DNA of 52,298 nucleotides from Bacillota bacterium (GTDB lineage Bacteria; Bacillota; Bacilli; Alicyclobacillales; SLC66): assembly GCA_021793015.1 (NCBI GenBank), contig JAJYTO010000004.1, positions 1-52,298 on the forward strand. The letters are read 5' to 3'. The position numbers and the translations under genes are program-made. A model generated the notes under the pieces. That model ran no database searches, was not told the origin of the DNA, and worked only from the letters and a program-made list of their open reading frames with translations. Positions 28,428 to 37,684 of the stretch are shown piece after piece. The stretch's first letter is position 1. Each line of letters opens with the position of its first letter.

Positions 28428-29204
28428 GTGGGAGACACATGGACGATTGCGGGCAGGAGTTTTCGTTCGCGATTGATGGTTGGCACGGGAAAATACGACT
28501 CGATGACACAGATGAAAGAAGCGCTGGACGCTGCGGGCGCCGAGATTGTGACGGTGGCGGTCCGACGCGTGAATCTGGACCGGAAAGAGGAATCACTGCT
28601 TGATTATATCGATCTCGACCGGTATTTTTTGTTGCCGAACACGGCCGGCTGTCAAACTGCGGAAGAGGCGGTCAGGACGGCGCGTCTCGCTAGGGCGGCG
28701 GGGCTGTCCAATTGGGTTAAATTAGAGGTGATCCCCGGAGACGGGACCCTGCTTCCTGATCCCATGGCCACGGTGGAAGCCGCCAGCCTGTTGGTGCAGG
28801 AAGGATTCGTCGTCTTGCCGTATACGACCGACGACCACATGATCGCCAAGCGGCTGCTCGCTGTGGGATGCGCGGCGATCATGCCTTACGGTTCAGCGAT
28901 CGGAACCGGGTTGGGTCTCACATCCCCAGATCGCTTGCGCAGGATCATCGATCTGGTGGGCGGTCGGGTGCCCGTGGTTGTGGACGCGGGCATTGGAGCG
29001 CCGTCGGACGCGTCCCTGGCGATGGAACTGGGTGCGGACGCGGTGCTGGTCAACACGGCGATTGCCAGGGCCCGCGACCCCGTTTCGATGGCAAGGGCGA
29101 TGGCGCTCGGCGTGGAGGCGGGTCGAACAGCCTGGGCGGCCGGGATCATGCCAAAGTCGCACACGGCGAGTCCAAGCAGCCCGCCGGAAGGGAAGATCGG
29201 TTGA
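28428..29204 (+). CDS. thiG: thiazole synthase ThiG
   Basis: [64 protein letters not shown]. Confidence 0.95.
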   Translation: MGDTWTIAGRSFRSRLMVGTGKYDSMTQMKEALDAAGAEIVTVAVRRVNLDRKEESLLDYIDLDRYFLLPNTAGCQTAEEAVRTARLARAAGLSNWVKLEVIPGDGTLLPDPMATVEAASLLVQEGFVVLPYTTDDHMIAKRLLAVGCAAIMPYGSAIGTGLGLTSPDRLRRIIDLVGGRVPVVVDAGIGAPSDASLAMELGADAVLVNTAIARARDPVSMARAMALGVEAGRTAWAAGIMPKSHTASPSSPPEGKIG

Positions 29205-29231
29205 CATAACGATGACAGAAACGGAACACGT

Positions 29232-29363
29232 GACTAGGCAATAGCAGCAGGGATCGGCCGACGGGACTACGCAACAGCAGCAGGGATCGGCCGACGGGAC
29301 TACGCAACAGCAGCAGGGATCGGCCTACGTGACTACCCAACAGCAACAGGGACCGATCCACGG
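29232..29363. repeat. 33-bp tandem repeat, 4 units, after thiG
   Basis: gactacgcaacagcagcagggatcggccgacgg, contiguous, no spacers. Confidence 0.92.
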
Positions 29364-29374
29364 AACTGGCGCAA

Positions 29375-29425
29375 CAGGGAAAGACCAGCGGGTATGAGCA
29401 CTTCACCCCTGCAGGTCTTTCCCTG
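29375..29425 (+). terminator. long hairpin, probable terminator of thi operon
   Basis: CAGGGAAAGACC ... GGTCTTTCCCTG perfect 12-bp arms, then short T-rich tail. Confidence 0.65.
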
Positions 29426-29721
29426 TTTCGTGTATCTGCAATGGAGCCGCCGCTCATAGGGCGCAGCCGAAAGGCCGCAACACTCGCCGCCGCTCATAAG
29501 TGCGCACCTCGACTGTCGCGACTTTCGCCGCCGCGCAACGTCCGTCCCTTGCCGCACGCGCCGTCGCGCCGCGCATGATCCGTCGCATACTTGTGATGAA
29601 TCACCCCCGTGTTATGCCTGTACCAATCGCTCCTCATTTTCATACCGTGGATAACATCAGGGGAATTGAGAGTGAGTGCTGGCATTGACCGATTCGAGTC
29701 ATGGGAAGGGAGCAGGAAGAC

Positions 29722-30465
29722 ATGAGTTCCATGATTGACATCGTGGTGGTGAGCTACAACACGAGAGACATTCTTCTGGCGTGTTTGAACAGTCTGCGTG
29801 TGCATACGCCGGAGGATCATCGCCTTATCGTCGTCGACAATGGAAGCCGCGACGATTCTGTTCAGGCGGTTCGCGCACTTGCCTGGGAGCATCTTCTCAT
29901 CATTGCCAACAGCGAAAACCGAGGCTACGCCAAAGCGTGCAATCAGGGCATTCTGGCGGGGAGCAGCCCGTTCATCATTCTTCTCAACAGTGACATCGTC
30001 GTCACGCAGGGTTGGCTGTCCCCCTTGCTTCAATGCATGCAAGGGGATCCCCGGATCGCTGTCGTCGGTCCCAAATTGATCGATCGGCGGGGGCGCATCA
30101 CTGGGGCGGGAATTGTCGGCACAAACGAAAATCATTGGCCAAGAGGCTACATGGAGCAGGATCAGCCGGGTAAATTTGATCAGCAGGAGGATTGTATCAG
30201 CGTCTGTGGCGCCGCGTACCTCATCCGTCGCGATCTCATTCCTGAACTGGGCCTGTTTGACGAAAATTATGTCTTCTACTTCGAAGAAACCGACTATTCA
30301 TTTCAGGCCAGGAGCAAGGGATACCGCGTCGTGTACTGTCCACAGTCGAAAATCTATCACCTGTCCGGTCAAAGCAATCGCAACCATCAGCAGTTGCGCG
30401 TTCTGTTTGAAGAGAGTGAACGTTACTTTCGCGCGAAATGGCTTCATGTGATGGACCATGTCTAG
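29722..30465 (+). CDS. GT2-family glycosyltransferase
   Basis: IDIVVVSYNTRDILLACLNSL; LNSDIVVTQGWLSPLL; DENYVFYFEETDYSFQAR. Confidence 0.88.
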   Translation: MSSMIDIVVVSYNTRDILLACLNSLRVHTPEDHRLIVVDNGSRDDSVQAVRALAWEHLLIIANSENRGYAKACNQGILAGSSPFIILLNSDIVVTQGWLSPLLQCMQGDPRIAVVGPKLIDRRGRITGAGIVGTNENHWPRGYMEQDQPGKFDQQEDCISVCGAAYLIRRDLIPELGLFDENYVFYFEETDYSFQARSKGYRVVYCPQSKIYHLSGQSNRNHQQLRVLFEESERYFRAKWLHVMDHV

Positions 30466-30484
30466 GTGCGGGGAGCAGGGTATC

Positions 30485-31207
30485 ATGAAATTGCCGAGAA
30501 AGACTGAGGGCAACAAGTTGACGGCCATGATGCAGGTTCGAAATGAAGCCGATCGTTATTTGCACATGGTGCTGAATGACGTGTCGGAGTATGTCGACGA
30601 GATTGTGATACTGGACGATGGTTCCACGGACAATACCGCGGAGATCTGTTCATCCTACGACAAGGTGGTGTCGCTCGGAACATCGGACACCTCCCTGTAT
30701 GGAGTCAACGAGGCCGCTCTCAAGCGGCGCCTGTTTCACCGTACGGTCGCAAGCCGTCCCGACTGGATTCTGGCTGTTGACGCCGATGAGATATTTGAGT
30801 CCCGCTTCAAGGTACAGGTGAGAGCTATGATCAATCAATCACAGATTGATTGGTACGGGTTTAGATTTTATCATTTCTGGGGCTCCATGACCCACTACCG
30901 GACGGACAAACTGTGGGCGCCCACCCAGTACGGACCCCGTCTGTTCCGGTATATGGCAAACGCGGTATACCAGTGGAACGATCAGGCGCTGCACGGAGGC
31001 AGCATACCCGCCAACCTGACCTCTGACTTTCCCGGCGAAAATTCCGACATTCGCATCAAACATTTCGGCTACGCCGGCGCCACGGACGACATCGAACGCA
31101 AATACCGCTTCTATGTGAGTCGCGATCCCAAATCTGAATTCTGTCCGCGCAGCCACTATGAATCCATGCTGGATGCGCATCCCGTTCTGGAAGAGTGGGT
31201 GGAGTAG
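30485..31207 (+). CDS. GT2-family glycosyltransferase
   Basis: LTAMMQVRNEADRYLHMVLNDVSEYVDEIVILDDGSTDNT; LAVDADEIFE. Confidence 0.85.
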   Translation: MKLPRKTEGNKLTAMMQVRNEADRYLHMVLNDVSEYVDEIVILDDGSTDNTAEICSSYDKVVSLGTSDTSLYGVNEAALKRRLFHRTVASRPDWILAVDADEIFESRFKVQVRAMINQSQIDWYGFRFYHFWGSMTHYRTDKLWAPTQYGPRLFRYMANAVYQWNDQALHGGSIPANLTSDFPGENSDIRIKHFGYAGATDDIERKYRFYVSRDPKSEFCPRSHYESMLDAHPVLEEWVE

Positions 31208-31209
31208 CC

Positions 31210-32064
31210 GTGTCCAACGAACTGTTCATCATGGTCGTCAGTTTCAACACCTGCGAGAAAACCAGGCGTTGTCTTCAGTGCCTGGTTGCGCACACGGACA
31301 GACCCTATCAGATCGGCGTGGTCGACAACGCGTCGACCGACGGATCATGGACGATGCTGCAGGAGTTCGCAAGGCAGTACCCAAACCGGATTGTCATTTT
31401 GCGCAACCCCTCAAATTATGGCTATACGCGCGCTGTGGCGAATCTGTACCCGCTGCTCACGCCTGGCAGCGATCTCTGCCATGTGAACTCCGACGTGTAT
31501 GTGGGACCGGCTTGGGCCAGCCGATTGCAGCAACATCTGTATCGGGAACCGAGCATCGCTGCCGTTGCTCCCGTGGCGCACGGTATTGGCGGCTGGCAGG
31601 ATTTTCAGATCCATCATGCGTCCAATCGCCCGGATCATTACCCGAACCAGTACGATGAAGCTGTCGTGGCCGACATCAACCAGCGTGTGCGGGATATCTG
31701 TCCGAGCGCCATTACGGCAAAGTCCCTGCAGGGCACGATCTGGATGATCAAGAGAGACGCGTATGAACGTCTCGGCCCCTTGGACACGGGTTGCGAGTGT
31801 GGAGCCGATGACGCGGACTGGAGCCTGCGGGCGCGTGTGCAAGGATGGAAGCTGCTGGTGGCCTTTAATACATTCGTATGGCATGACGACCACAGTTCAT
31901 TCTCCACGATGCCAGACCGCGGCGAACGCTGGATTGACCGCAGTTGGTCCTATTTCAATCACAAATGGACAGGTCAATTCGACCATTTGTCATGGAGCGA
32001 TTTGATGGAGAACACAGTCGCCACTTCCTTTCCCCGTTACCAGTATGAAGAATTTTGCCCATGA
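31210..32064 (+). CDS. GT2-family glycosyltransferase
   Basis: LFIMVVSFNTCEKTRRCL; VVDNASTDGSW; VNSDVYVGPAWASRL. Confidence 0.85.
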   Translation: MSNELFIMVVSFNTCEKTRRCLQCLVAHTDRPYQIGVVDNASTDGSWTMLQEFARQYPNRIVILRNPSNYGYTRAVANLYPLLTPGSDLCHVNSDVYVGPAWASRLQQHLYREPSIAAVAPVAHGIGGWQDFQIHHASNRPDHYPNQYDEAVVADINQRVRDICPSAITAKSLQGTIWMIKRDAYERLGPLDTGCECGADDADWSLRARVQGWKLLVAFNTFVWHDDHSSFSTMPDRGERWIDRSWSYFNHKWTGQFDHLSWSDLMENTVATSFPRYQYEEFCP

Positions 32065-32184
32065 GCCCTTTTCTCTGTATATGAGCGGAGAATCATCAAA
32101 TTGATAGGCGATGGTGGACACCGGAGGCGGAATGGGAAAATATGATTATACGATAAGTCAGATCTTGAGGAGATGAAGATTTCT

Positions 32185-32802
32185 ATGGGCAGTGTCCAGA
32201 CGACCCTGCGCGTGGGCGCCATTCGCACACGCAGGATCGAAGCCAATACCCTGCGCATCATCAGAGTGCCACAAGGCAACGCGTTGTTGCTCGCGCAATT
32301 GCGGGAACTCCGGCGCAGAGTCCGGAAACTTCAACAGGCCGTTCGTGAATTGCGGCTGGAGGTGCAGCACGACAGGCGGCATCTGGAACATCAGATTCAT
32401 GAGTTGCAAGAAGCGGTCATTGGTCTGCAGACGCAGATCAGCGAGTTGCAAGCCGCGACAGCCAGCCTGCAAACACAGATCAATGAGTTGCAAACCGCCG
32501 TTGCCAGCCTGCAGACGCAGATCAACGCATTGCAAACCACGGTCGCCGTCCAGCAGACGCAGATCAACGAATTGCAAGCCACTACGGTCAGCCTGCAGGA
32601 TCAGATCACAAGCGGTCAGCCGAACAATGCAACTTTGCAAGAGCTGTTTACCGACAAATTGGGGCAAGTGGCGACCGTTACCGTCAGTTCGGCCACACTC
32701 ACCGGAACCGTTGCGGCAGCAGGAACAAACGTTGTGGAACTGACCGAGAGCAACGGCGACATCCTGATCATTCCATACAGCAGCATCACAGCGGTACTAT
32801 AA
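32185..32802 (+). CDS. coiled-coil repeat protein with DUF2642-like C-terminus (candidate spore-surface protein)
   Basis: 14-residue repeats LQTQINELQTAVAS; C-term VATVTVSSATLTGTVAAAGTNVVELTESNGDILIIPYSSITAV. Confidence 0.6.
   Translation: MGSVQTTLRVGAIRTRRIEANTLRIIRVPQGNALLLAQLRELRRRVRKLQQAVRELRLEVQHDRRHLEHQIHELQEAVIGLQTQISELQAATASLQTQINELQTAVASLQTQINALQTTVAVQQTQINELQATTVSLQDQITSGQPNNATLQELFTDKLGQVATVTVSSATLTGTVAAAGTNVVELTESNGDILIIPYSSITAVL
32425..32605 (+). repeat. 42-bp in-frame repeat (two heptads per unit)
   Basis: LQTQISELQAATAS LQTQINELQTAVAS LQTQINALQTTVAV QQTQINELQATTVS. Confidence 0.9.
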
Positions 32803-32818
32803 CCCGTGAAAGGAAGAA

Positions 32819-33022
32819 ATGACCGTGACCTTTCAAGTCCTGCTCGCCAGTTTTATAGGGAGTACGGTTGAAATTTTTGTGCCGGGATCGATGTTTGAGG
32901 GTACTTTGACGGCGGTTCAGACTGGCGCCGTTGAAGTTCAGGAATCTCCTGTCATATACAGCAAACCAGTTCTGGTCACCATCCCGACACCCAGTATTGA
33001 GTATGTCCGGGTCCTGGTGTAG
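32819..33022 (+). CDS. small DUF2642-like protein
   Basis: LLASFIGSTVEIFVPGSMFEGTLTAVQTGAVEVQES...VTIPTPSIEYVRVL; same fold pattern as preceding C-terminus. Confidence 0.5.
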   Translation: MTVTFQVLLASFIGSTVEIFVPGSMFEGTLTAVQTGAVEVQESPVIYSKPVLVTIPTPSIEYVRVLV

Positions 33023-33079
33023 CGCATGGCAGAGCGGCCATCACATTGATGCGCGAGTCAATGGATGGCCGCAGGGCGA

Positions 33080-33215
33080 GTTGCACAGGATCCCGAAACC
33101 AACATGGCCTGACAGCTACCGCCAGCCATGGCAACTGCCCAGAAGCGACAGGCAAGGTGCCGTATAAAAATGGGTTGTCCCTTCCGGGCCAGGGACGGAT
33201 CATACATGACGCACC
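33080..33215 (-). repeat. repeated hairpin module, copy 3, with palindrome remnant
   Basis: Minus strand: CATGTATGATCCGTCC...ATTTTTATACGGCACCTTGCCTGTCGCTTCTGGGCAGTTGCCATGGCTGGCGGTAGCTGTCAGGCCATGTTGGTTTCGGGA; matches 11265-11390. Confidence 0.75.
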
Positions 33216-33228
33216 AGCGCACCGAGGT

Positions 33229-34422
33229 CTACCGCAGACAGGCGCGGAAGTCCTGAATCCATGTTCGGTAAGTCTGATCGCTCCGTTGGCTGACGCTTCC
33301 AGGGCGTATGACCCTATGATAGAGCGGCGGATCCAGAAACTCGATCCCGCCGGATCTCAGGTAGCGAAGGGTCATGGCCACATCTTCAAAGATTCTTCCC
33401 TGCGACCGGTCGTGAGTCGGCCAGCCTCCCAGAGCCGTCAGGTCAACAGTTCTGTAGCAACGAGGTATGGGGACGCGCGCGTACGAGACAGTGACTTCCG
33501 CCGGTTCGCCCCCGTGAACTCCTCTGTAGACCAATTCGCCGCGGCGTGAACACCGCCACATGTGATAGCGCGAGGAGAGAAGCACCGTGGGTTGAGTGTT
33601 CGCGGCCATGGCGCCGCACAGCGTTTCGAGCGCTCCGGCGTCCAGCCAGTCGTCGGCGTCCAGTTCCACCGCGCACCGGCCTTTGGCCAGGACCAGCGCA
33701 TGGTTGAGGGCCGCGGATTTCCCGTGATTCTCTTTCACCGTCTCCACGCGGATGCGCGGGTCGTCAAACACTTTCGCCATGGCCGCCGTATCGTCTGTCG
33801 AACCGTCGTCCACCACGATGATCTCCCAGTCGCTTCGGGTTTGCGCCAACACGGAACGAATGGCCCAGCCAATCCGCGACGCTTCGTTATACGCGCAGAT
33901 GATGACGGTGACAAGCGGCGGCGCATGAGTCACCGGGCACATGGTTGGGGGGCTGTCGAAAAGCGGCAAAATGAAGCGTAAGTCGCGCGCATGGAGGCTT
34001 CCCTGGCGGTGGAACGCCCACGGTTCTTTGGTTGGCGTCACCTCCAGGGATGAGGGGCGCTGTGTTTCCATCCGCAGGGCAATCTGATAGGGCAGGTGGG
34101 AAACAGACGGGGGGAAATACCTGATCTCGCGGAGAGTGTCCAGCAACCGACCGCGGTTCCAGGCGTAGGGCGCCCCTCTCCCGGCGATGAAATAGTCCAT
34201 CCAGGACATCTCCTGTGGCCGGGGTTGACCGGCGACGCAACAATCAGGATGGTTGCCATTTTGCAGCGTCTCACCCAAACCATCCACAAGACGCTGCGGC
34301 AAACAGCCGGGTTGCCAGACCACCCATGGTTCCCGCCCCTCAAGCAGCTTGTCTGTCAAGGTCCGCAGGTATACGGATGCGTCGGTCCTGTCCGCGCCAT
34401 CGTCGATGATCTTCAGTCTCAT
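33229..34422 (-). CDS. GT2-family glycosyltransferase with N-terminal extension
   Basis: PLVTVIICAYNEASRIGWAIRSVLAQTRSDWEIIVVDDGSTDDTAAMA; VELDADDWLD. Confidence 0.88.
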   Translation of the reverse strand: MRLKIIDDGADRTDASVYLRTLTDKLLEGREPWVVWQPGCLPQRLVDGLGETLQNGNHPDCCVAGQPRPQEMSWMDYFIAGRGAPYAWNRGRLLDTLREIRYFPPSVSHLPYQIALRMETQRPSSLEVTPTKEPWAFHRQGSLHARDLRFILPLFDSPPTMCPVTHAPPLVTVIICAYNEASRIGWAIRSVLAQTRSDWEIIVVDDGSTDDTAAMAKVFDDPRIRVETVKENHGKSAALNHALVLAKGRCAVELDADDWLDAGALETLCGAMAANTQPTVLLSSRYHMWRCSRRGELVYRGVHGGEPAEVTVSYARVPIPRCYRTVDLTALGGWPTHDRSQGRIFEDVAMTLRYLRSGGIEFLDPPLYHRVIRPGSVSQRSDQTYRTWIQDFRACLR

Positions 34423-34817
34423 GGGGTTCCATCACACTCCTGAGTCACAACGCAAGTGGAGGCCGTTTCCGGGGCCGCGTATTGCCTGGGATTGCGCTCG
34501 CCGCATGCAACAGTATCGCGTGCAACCGCGCCGCGCGCCACAGCGTCGGGCGTCACAGTGTCGCCTGCAACAGTGTATGGATGTCGTTTGTTTGCGTTCC
34601 TGTTCTCTTGTATTTTGCCAGTTGCGTCTGCACCAGATCGGGCGGCGCTTGTTGCAATCGAGTGCGGTGGATTCGCGCAACGGCAGATTTGCCACTGCGC
34701 GGCCTATTGCAGTTGAATTGTGAATTACGTGAAACTGTCGTACTATGACGTTGTGCACAGTCAGTATTCTGTTCGTCAGCAAATGAATTTTAGCGACAGT
34801 CATGGAGATGTGCGTCT

Positions 34818-35573
34818 GTGGAAGATGAAACCGATGCTGCCAAGGGGCATATGTTAGATCCGCAACGACCGGTGCCGTTGCATTATCAATTGCGGCAAAT
34901 TCTCAAATACCAAGCTCTTAACGGCAGCCTCGCCGATGACAGCGGAAGAGTTCCCACCGAAGCGGAACTGTCCAAACGATTCAAGGTCAGTCGAATTACT
35001 GTCCGGCGCGCATTGAGAGAGTTGGAAAACCAGGGGCTGTTATTGCGGGAACGGGGACGCGGAACATTTCTCAAGAGCAATGACGTCGAAAATTGGAGTG
35101 GGCAACTGCTGGGATTCACGGAGGCCATCCAGGCGGCTGGGTTTGAACCGGGGTCGAAGATACTGCGCCGGGGATTCGTTGAGAATCCTCAAGGGAAAGT
35201 CCAGAAGGTTTTTTTGGGTGAACGGGTGTGGGAACTGAAACGCCTTCGCCTTGCAGATCGTCAGCCCATAGCGATTGAACATGCATTTTTCCCGAAAAAT
35301 GTGGGGATGGAACTGGAGAAACATGATCTGAATGCGATTTCTCTGTACAGGTTCATGGAGACCGACATGAATCTTATCCTCCATGAAGGCAAGCAAACCA
35401 TCAGCGCGGTCAATGCAACCAGAGAGGAAGCAGACATTTTGGAGGTGGCGGAAGGCCGCTCCCTGCTTTATATGGAGCGAGTCACGTATTCTCTTGAGGG
35501 CGGTCCGGTTGAGTTCTTGATCGCAGTGTACAGGCCGGATTACTTTCAATACTCGATTCGCTTGAAAAGATAA
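34818..35573 (+). CDS. GntR/HutC-family transcriptional regulator (UTRA domain)
   Basis: PLHYQLRQIL...GRVPTEAELSKRFKVSRITVRRALRELENQGLLLRERGRGTFL. Confidence 0.93.
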   Translation: MEDETDAAKGHMLDPQRPVPLHYQLRQILKYQALNGSLADDSGRVPTEAELSKRFKVSRITVRRALRELENQGLLLRERGRGTFLKSNDVENWSGQLLGFTEAIQAAGFEPGSKILRRGFVENPQGKVQKVFLGERVWELKRLRLADRQPIAIEHAFFPKNVGMELEKHDLNAISLYRFMETDMNLILHEGKQTISAVNATREEADILEVAEGRSLLYMERVTYSLEGGPVEFLIAVYRPDYFQYSIRLKR

Positions 35574-35655
35574 CCGGGTGTATCAGTTGTCGGGCCAGTT
35601 GGGTGCGCGTCCATAAAGCACGGACGATGATGCGCGAAAGCGCGAAAGAAAGCGG

Positions 35656-35685
35656 TTGACATCTGACCGCCGTCCATATTACTAT
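35656..35685 (+). promoter_or_regulatory. candidate sigma-A promoter for sulfatase 1
   Basis: TTGACA-18-TACTAT about 75 nt upstream of ATG 35760. Confidence 0.45.
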
Positions 35686-35759
35686 GGGAGCGCATAAAGT
35701 TATAACAATATACAATTGATCCGAGCGATCGAATCAATTCATGAGGGGGAGAAGATTGC

Positions 35760-37376
35760 ATGCCAATCAGACCGAATATTCTACTGATTCTCAATGATGA
35801 CATGGGTTATTCAGATATCGGCTGCTTTGGAGGTGAAGTTGATACGCCGAATTTGGATCGTTTGGCTGCACATGGAGTGCGATTCACCCAGTTTTACAGT
35901 ACGGCGAGATGCAGTCCCTCACGGGCGTCATTGCTTACCGGGCTGCATCCACACCAGACAGGCATAGGCGTTTTGACCTACGATCAAGGGCCGGAAGGAT
36001 ATCCCGGAAATTTGAACAAAAATTGTATTACTATACCGGAGGTTCTGAAAAACAGCGGGTATCGGACGTATATGAGCGGGAAATGGCATATAGCCCGCGA
36101 TTTGCGGCAACCATCGGATGCGTGGCCGAAGCAGCGAGGATTTGACCATTTTTATGGAACAATCATTGGCGCGGGAAGTTATTTCGATCCAAATACACTC
36201 ACTCGCGACAATGAGAACATTGAAAGTGAGGCATTGTCTGACGAGGATTTTTACTATACAGATGCGATCAGCGACCAAGCGACGCGATACATTCGCGAGC
36301 ACTCGCAGGATAATCCGGACGTCCCTTTCTTTCTCTATGTGGCTTACACCGCTCCTCATTGGCCGTTGCACGCCAGGGAAGAAGACGCGGCAAAATATGA
36401 GGGGAGATTCGACGTAGGCTGGGATCGACTCAGAGAAGAACGGATGCGGAGAATGGTTGATATGGGGATTATTGATCGGAGCTGGAAACTGACAGACCGG
36501 GATCCAACACAGCCTGAGTGGGAAGCGGCCGAAAACAAGGAATGGCTACTGCGCTGCATGCAGGTGTACGCAGCGCAGATAGACAGCATGGATCAAGGAA
36601 TTGGACGGATCCTTGGGATGCTGGAAGAAACGGGACAGTTGGAAAATACCATGATTATATTTCTTTCCGACAATGGGGCGTGCGCGGAACCGATTCCCGA
36701 AGATGTGGATCCTGATGAGTTGGTTGACAGTCTTGCGATTGCCAGACGGCATACGCGCAAGGGCGAAGAAGTCCGGTTTGGCAACGATCCAAGCATTATC
36801 CCCGGACAGGAGAATACCTACCAGAGTTATGGCGTCGCCTGGGCCAATCTGTCCAATACGCCGTTTCGCCTATATAAACACTGGGTGCATGAAGGCGGCA
36901 TTGCGACCCCCTTCATCGTTCATTGGCCGCAAGGAATTCATGACAAAGGATCGCTGCGGCATACGCCGGCGCAGCTCACAGATGTGATGGCGACTGTACT
37001 GGAGGCCAGTGGCGCCGTGTATCCTGAATCCTATCAAGGGAATAAAATTTTACCGCTGGAGGGGCAGAGTCTTTTGCCGGTCTTTGGGAGGGATACGCTG
37101 GAGCGGGGTACTCTCTATTGGGAGCACGAAGGGAACGCCGCTGTGCGCAGCGGAAAATGGAAATTGGTCAGGAATTATCCGGGCCCATGGGAACTGTACG
37201 ACATGGAACAGGATCGCACTGAGATGAATGATCTCGCGCAGCAATATCCGGAGCAGGTCGTGAAGATGAGCGCTTTGTACTGGGCTTGGGCAAAACGTTG
37301 TGGGGTCATCCCTCGCGAAAAAATCTTGGATATCATCAAAAATAGCGCAGCAAAGGCATTTTGGGAAGAGGAGTAA
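35760..37376 (+). CDS. Cys-type sulfatase (arylsulfatase family), no signal peptide
   Basis: NILLILNDDMGYSDIGCFGGE; active-site CSPSRASLLTG; MSGKWH. Confidence 0.93.
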   Translation: MPIRPNILLILNDDMGYSDIGCFGGEVDTPNLDRLAAHGVRFTQFYSTARCSPSRASLLTGLHPHQTGIGVLTYDQGPEGYPGNLNKNCITIPEVLKNSGYRTYMSGKWHIARDLRQPSDAWPKQRGFDHFYGTIIGAGSYFDPNTLTRDNENIESEALSDEDFYYTDAISDQATRYIREHSQDNPDVPFFLYVAYTAPHWPLHAREEDAAKYEGRFDVGWDRLREERMRRMVDMGIIDRSWKLTDRDPTQPEWEAAENKEWLLRCMQVYAAQIDSMDQGIGRILGMLEETGQLENTMIIFLSDNGACAEPIPEDVDPDELVDSLAIARRHTRKGEEVRFGNDPSIIPGQENTYQSYGVAWANLSNTPFRLYKHWVHEGGIATPFIVHWPQGIHDKGSLRHTPAQLTDVMATVLEASGAVYPESYQGNKILPLEGQSLLPVFGRDTLERGTLYWEHEGNAAVRSGKWKLVRNYPGPWELYDMEQDRTEMNDLAQQYPEQVVKMSALYWAWAKRCGVIPREKILDIIKNSAAKAFWEEE

Positions 37377-37684
37377 CGCCCCGTGGGTCCCCGGGCCGCG
37401 GGGCTATGAGTTCCGCTGTAACGATGACGGCAATCGTCGCTGCTGGGCTCGATATTCCGACAGACTGGCGCATGTATCATAGGGTTACGACAGCACATGT
37501 CATTCGCGACATTATGAAAACGGTTCCAATGTGATTGTTCTGGCACGATGAAAAGGGGTGATGAAAACTGAAATTATTGAATTTTGAGGGGGAATACGCG
37601 CGTTTTGTCCGCGGGATTTATGAGAGAAGGTGATTCGCGAGACAGTTGGAGGGCTTGACAAATAGATTCTTGAGGGGGATCTTG

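Noticed and set aside
29232-29363. Possible CRISPR array
   Set aside because: 33-bp units are contiguous with no unique spacers; a simple minisatellite.
33046-33981. Plus-strand ORFs over the minus-strand GT2 gene and hairpin module
   Set aside because: GT2 domain is clear on the minus strand; these translate repeat sequence and antisense codons.
37376-37415. GCCCCG...CGGGGC palindrome after sulfatase 1 as terminator
   Set aside because: Stem is short, no T-run; not enough to call.
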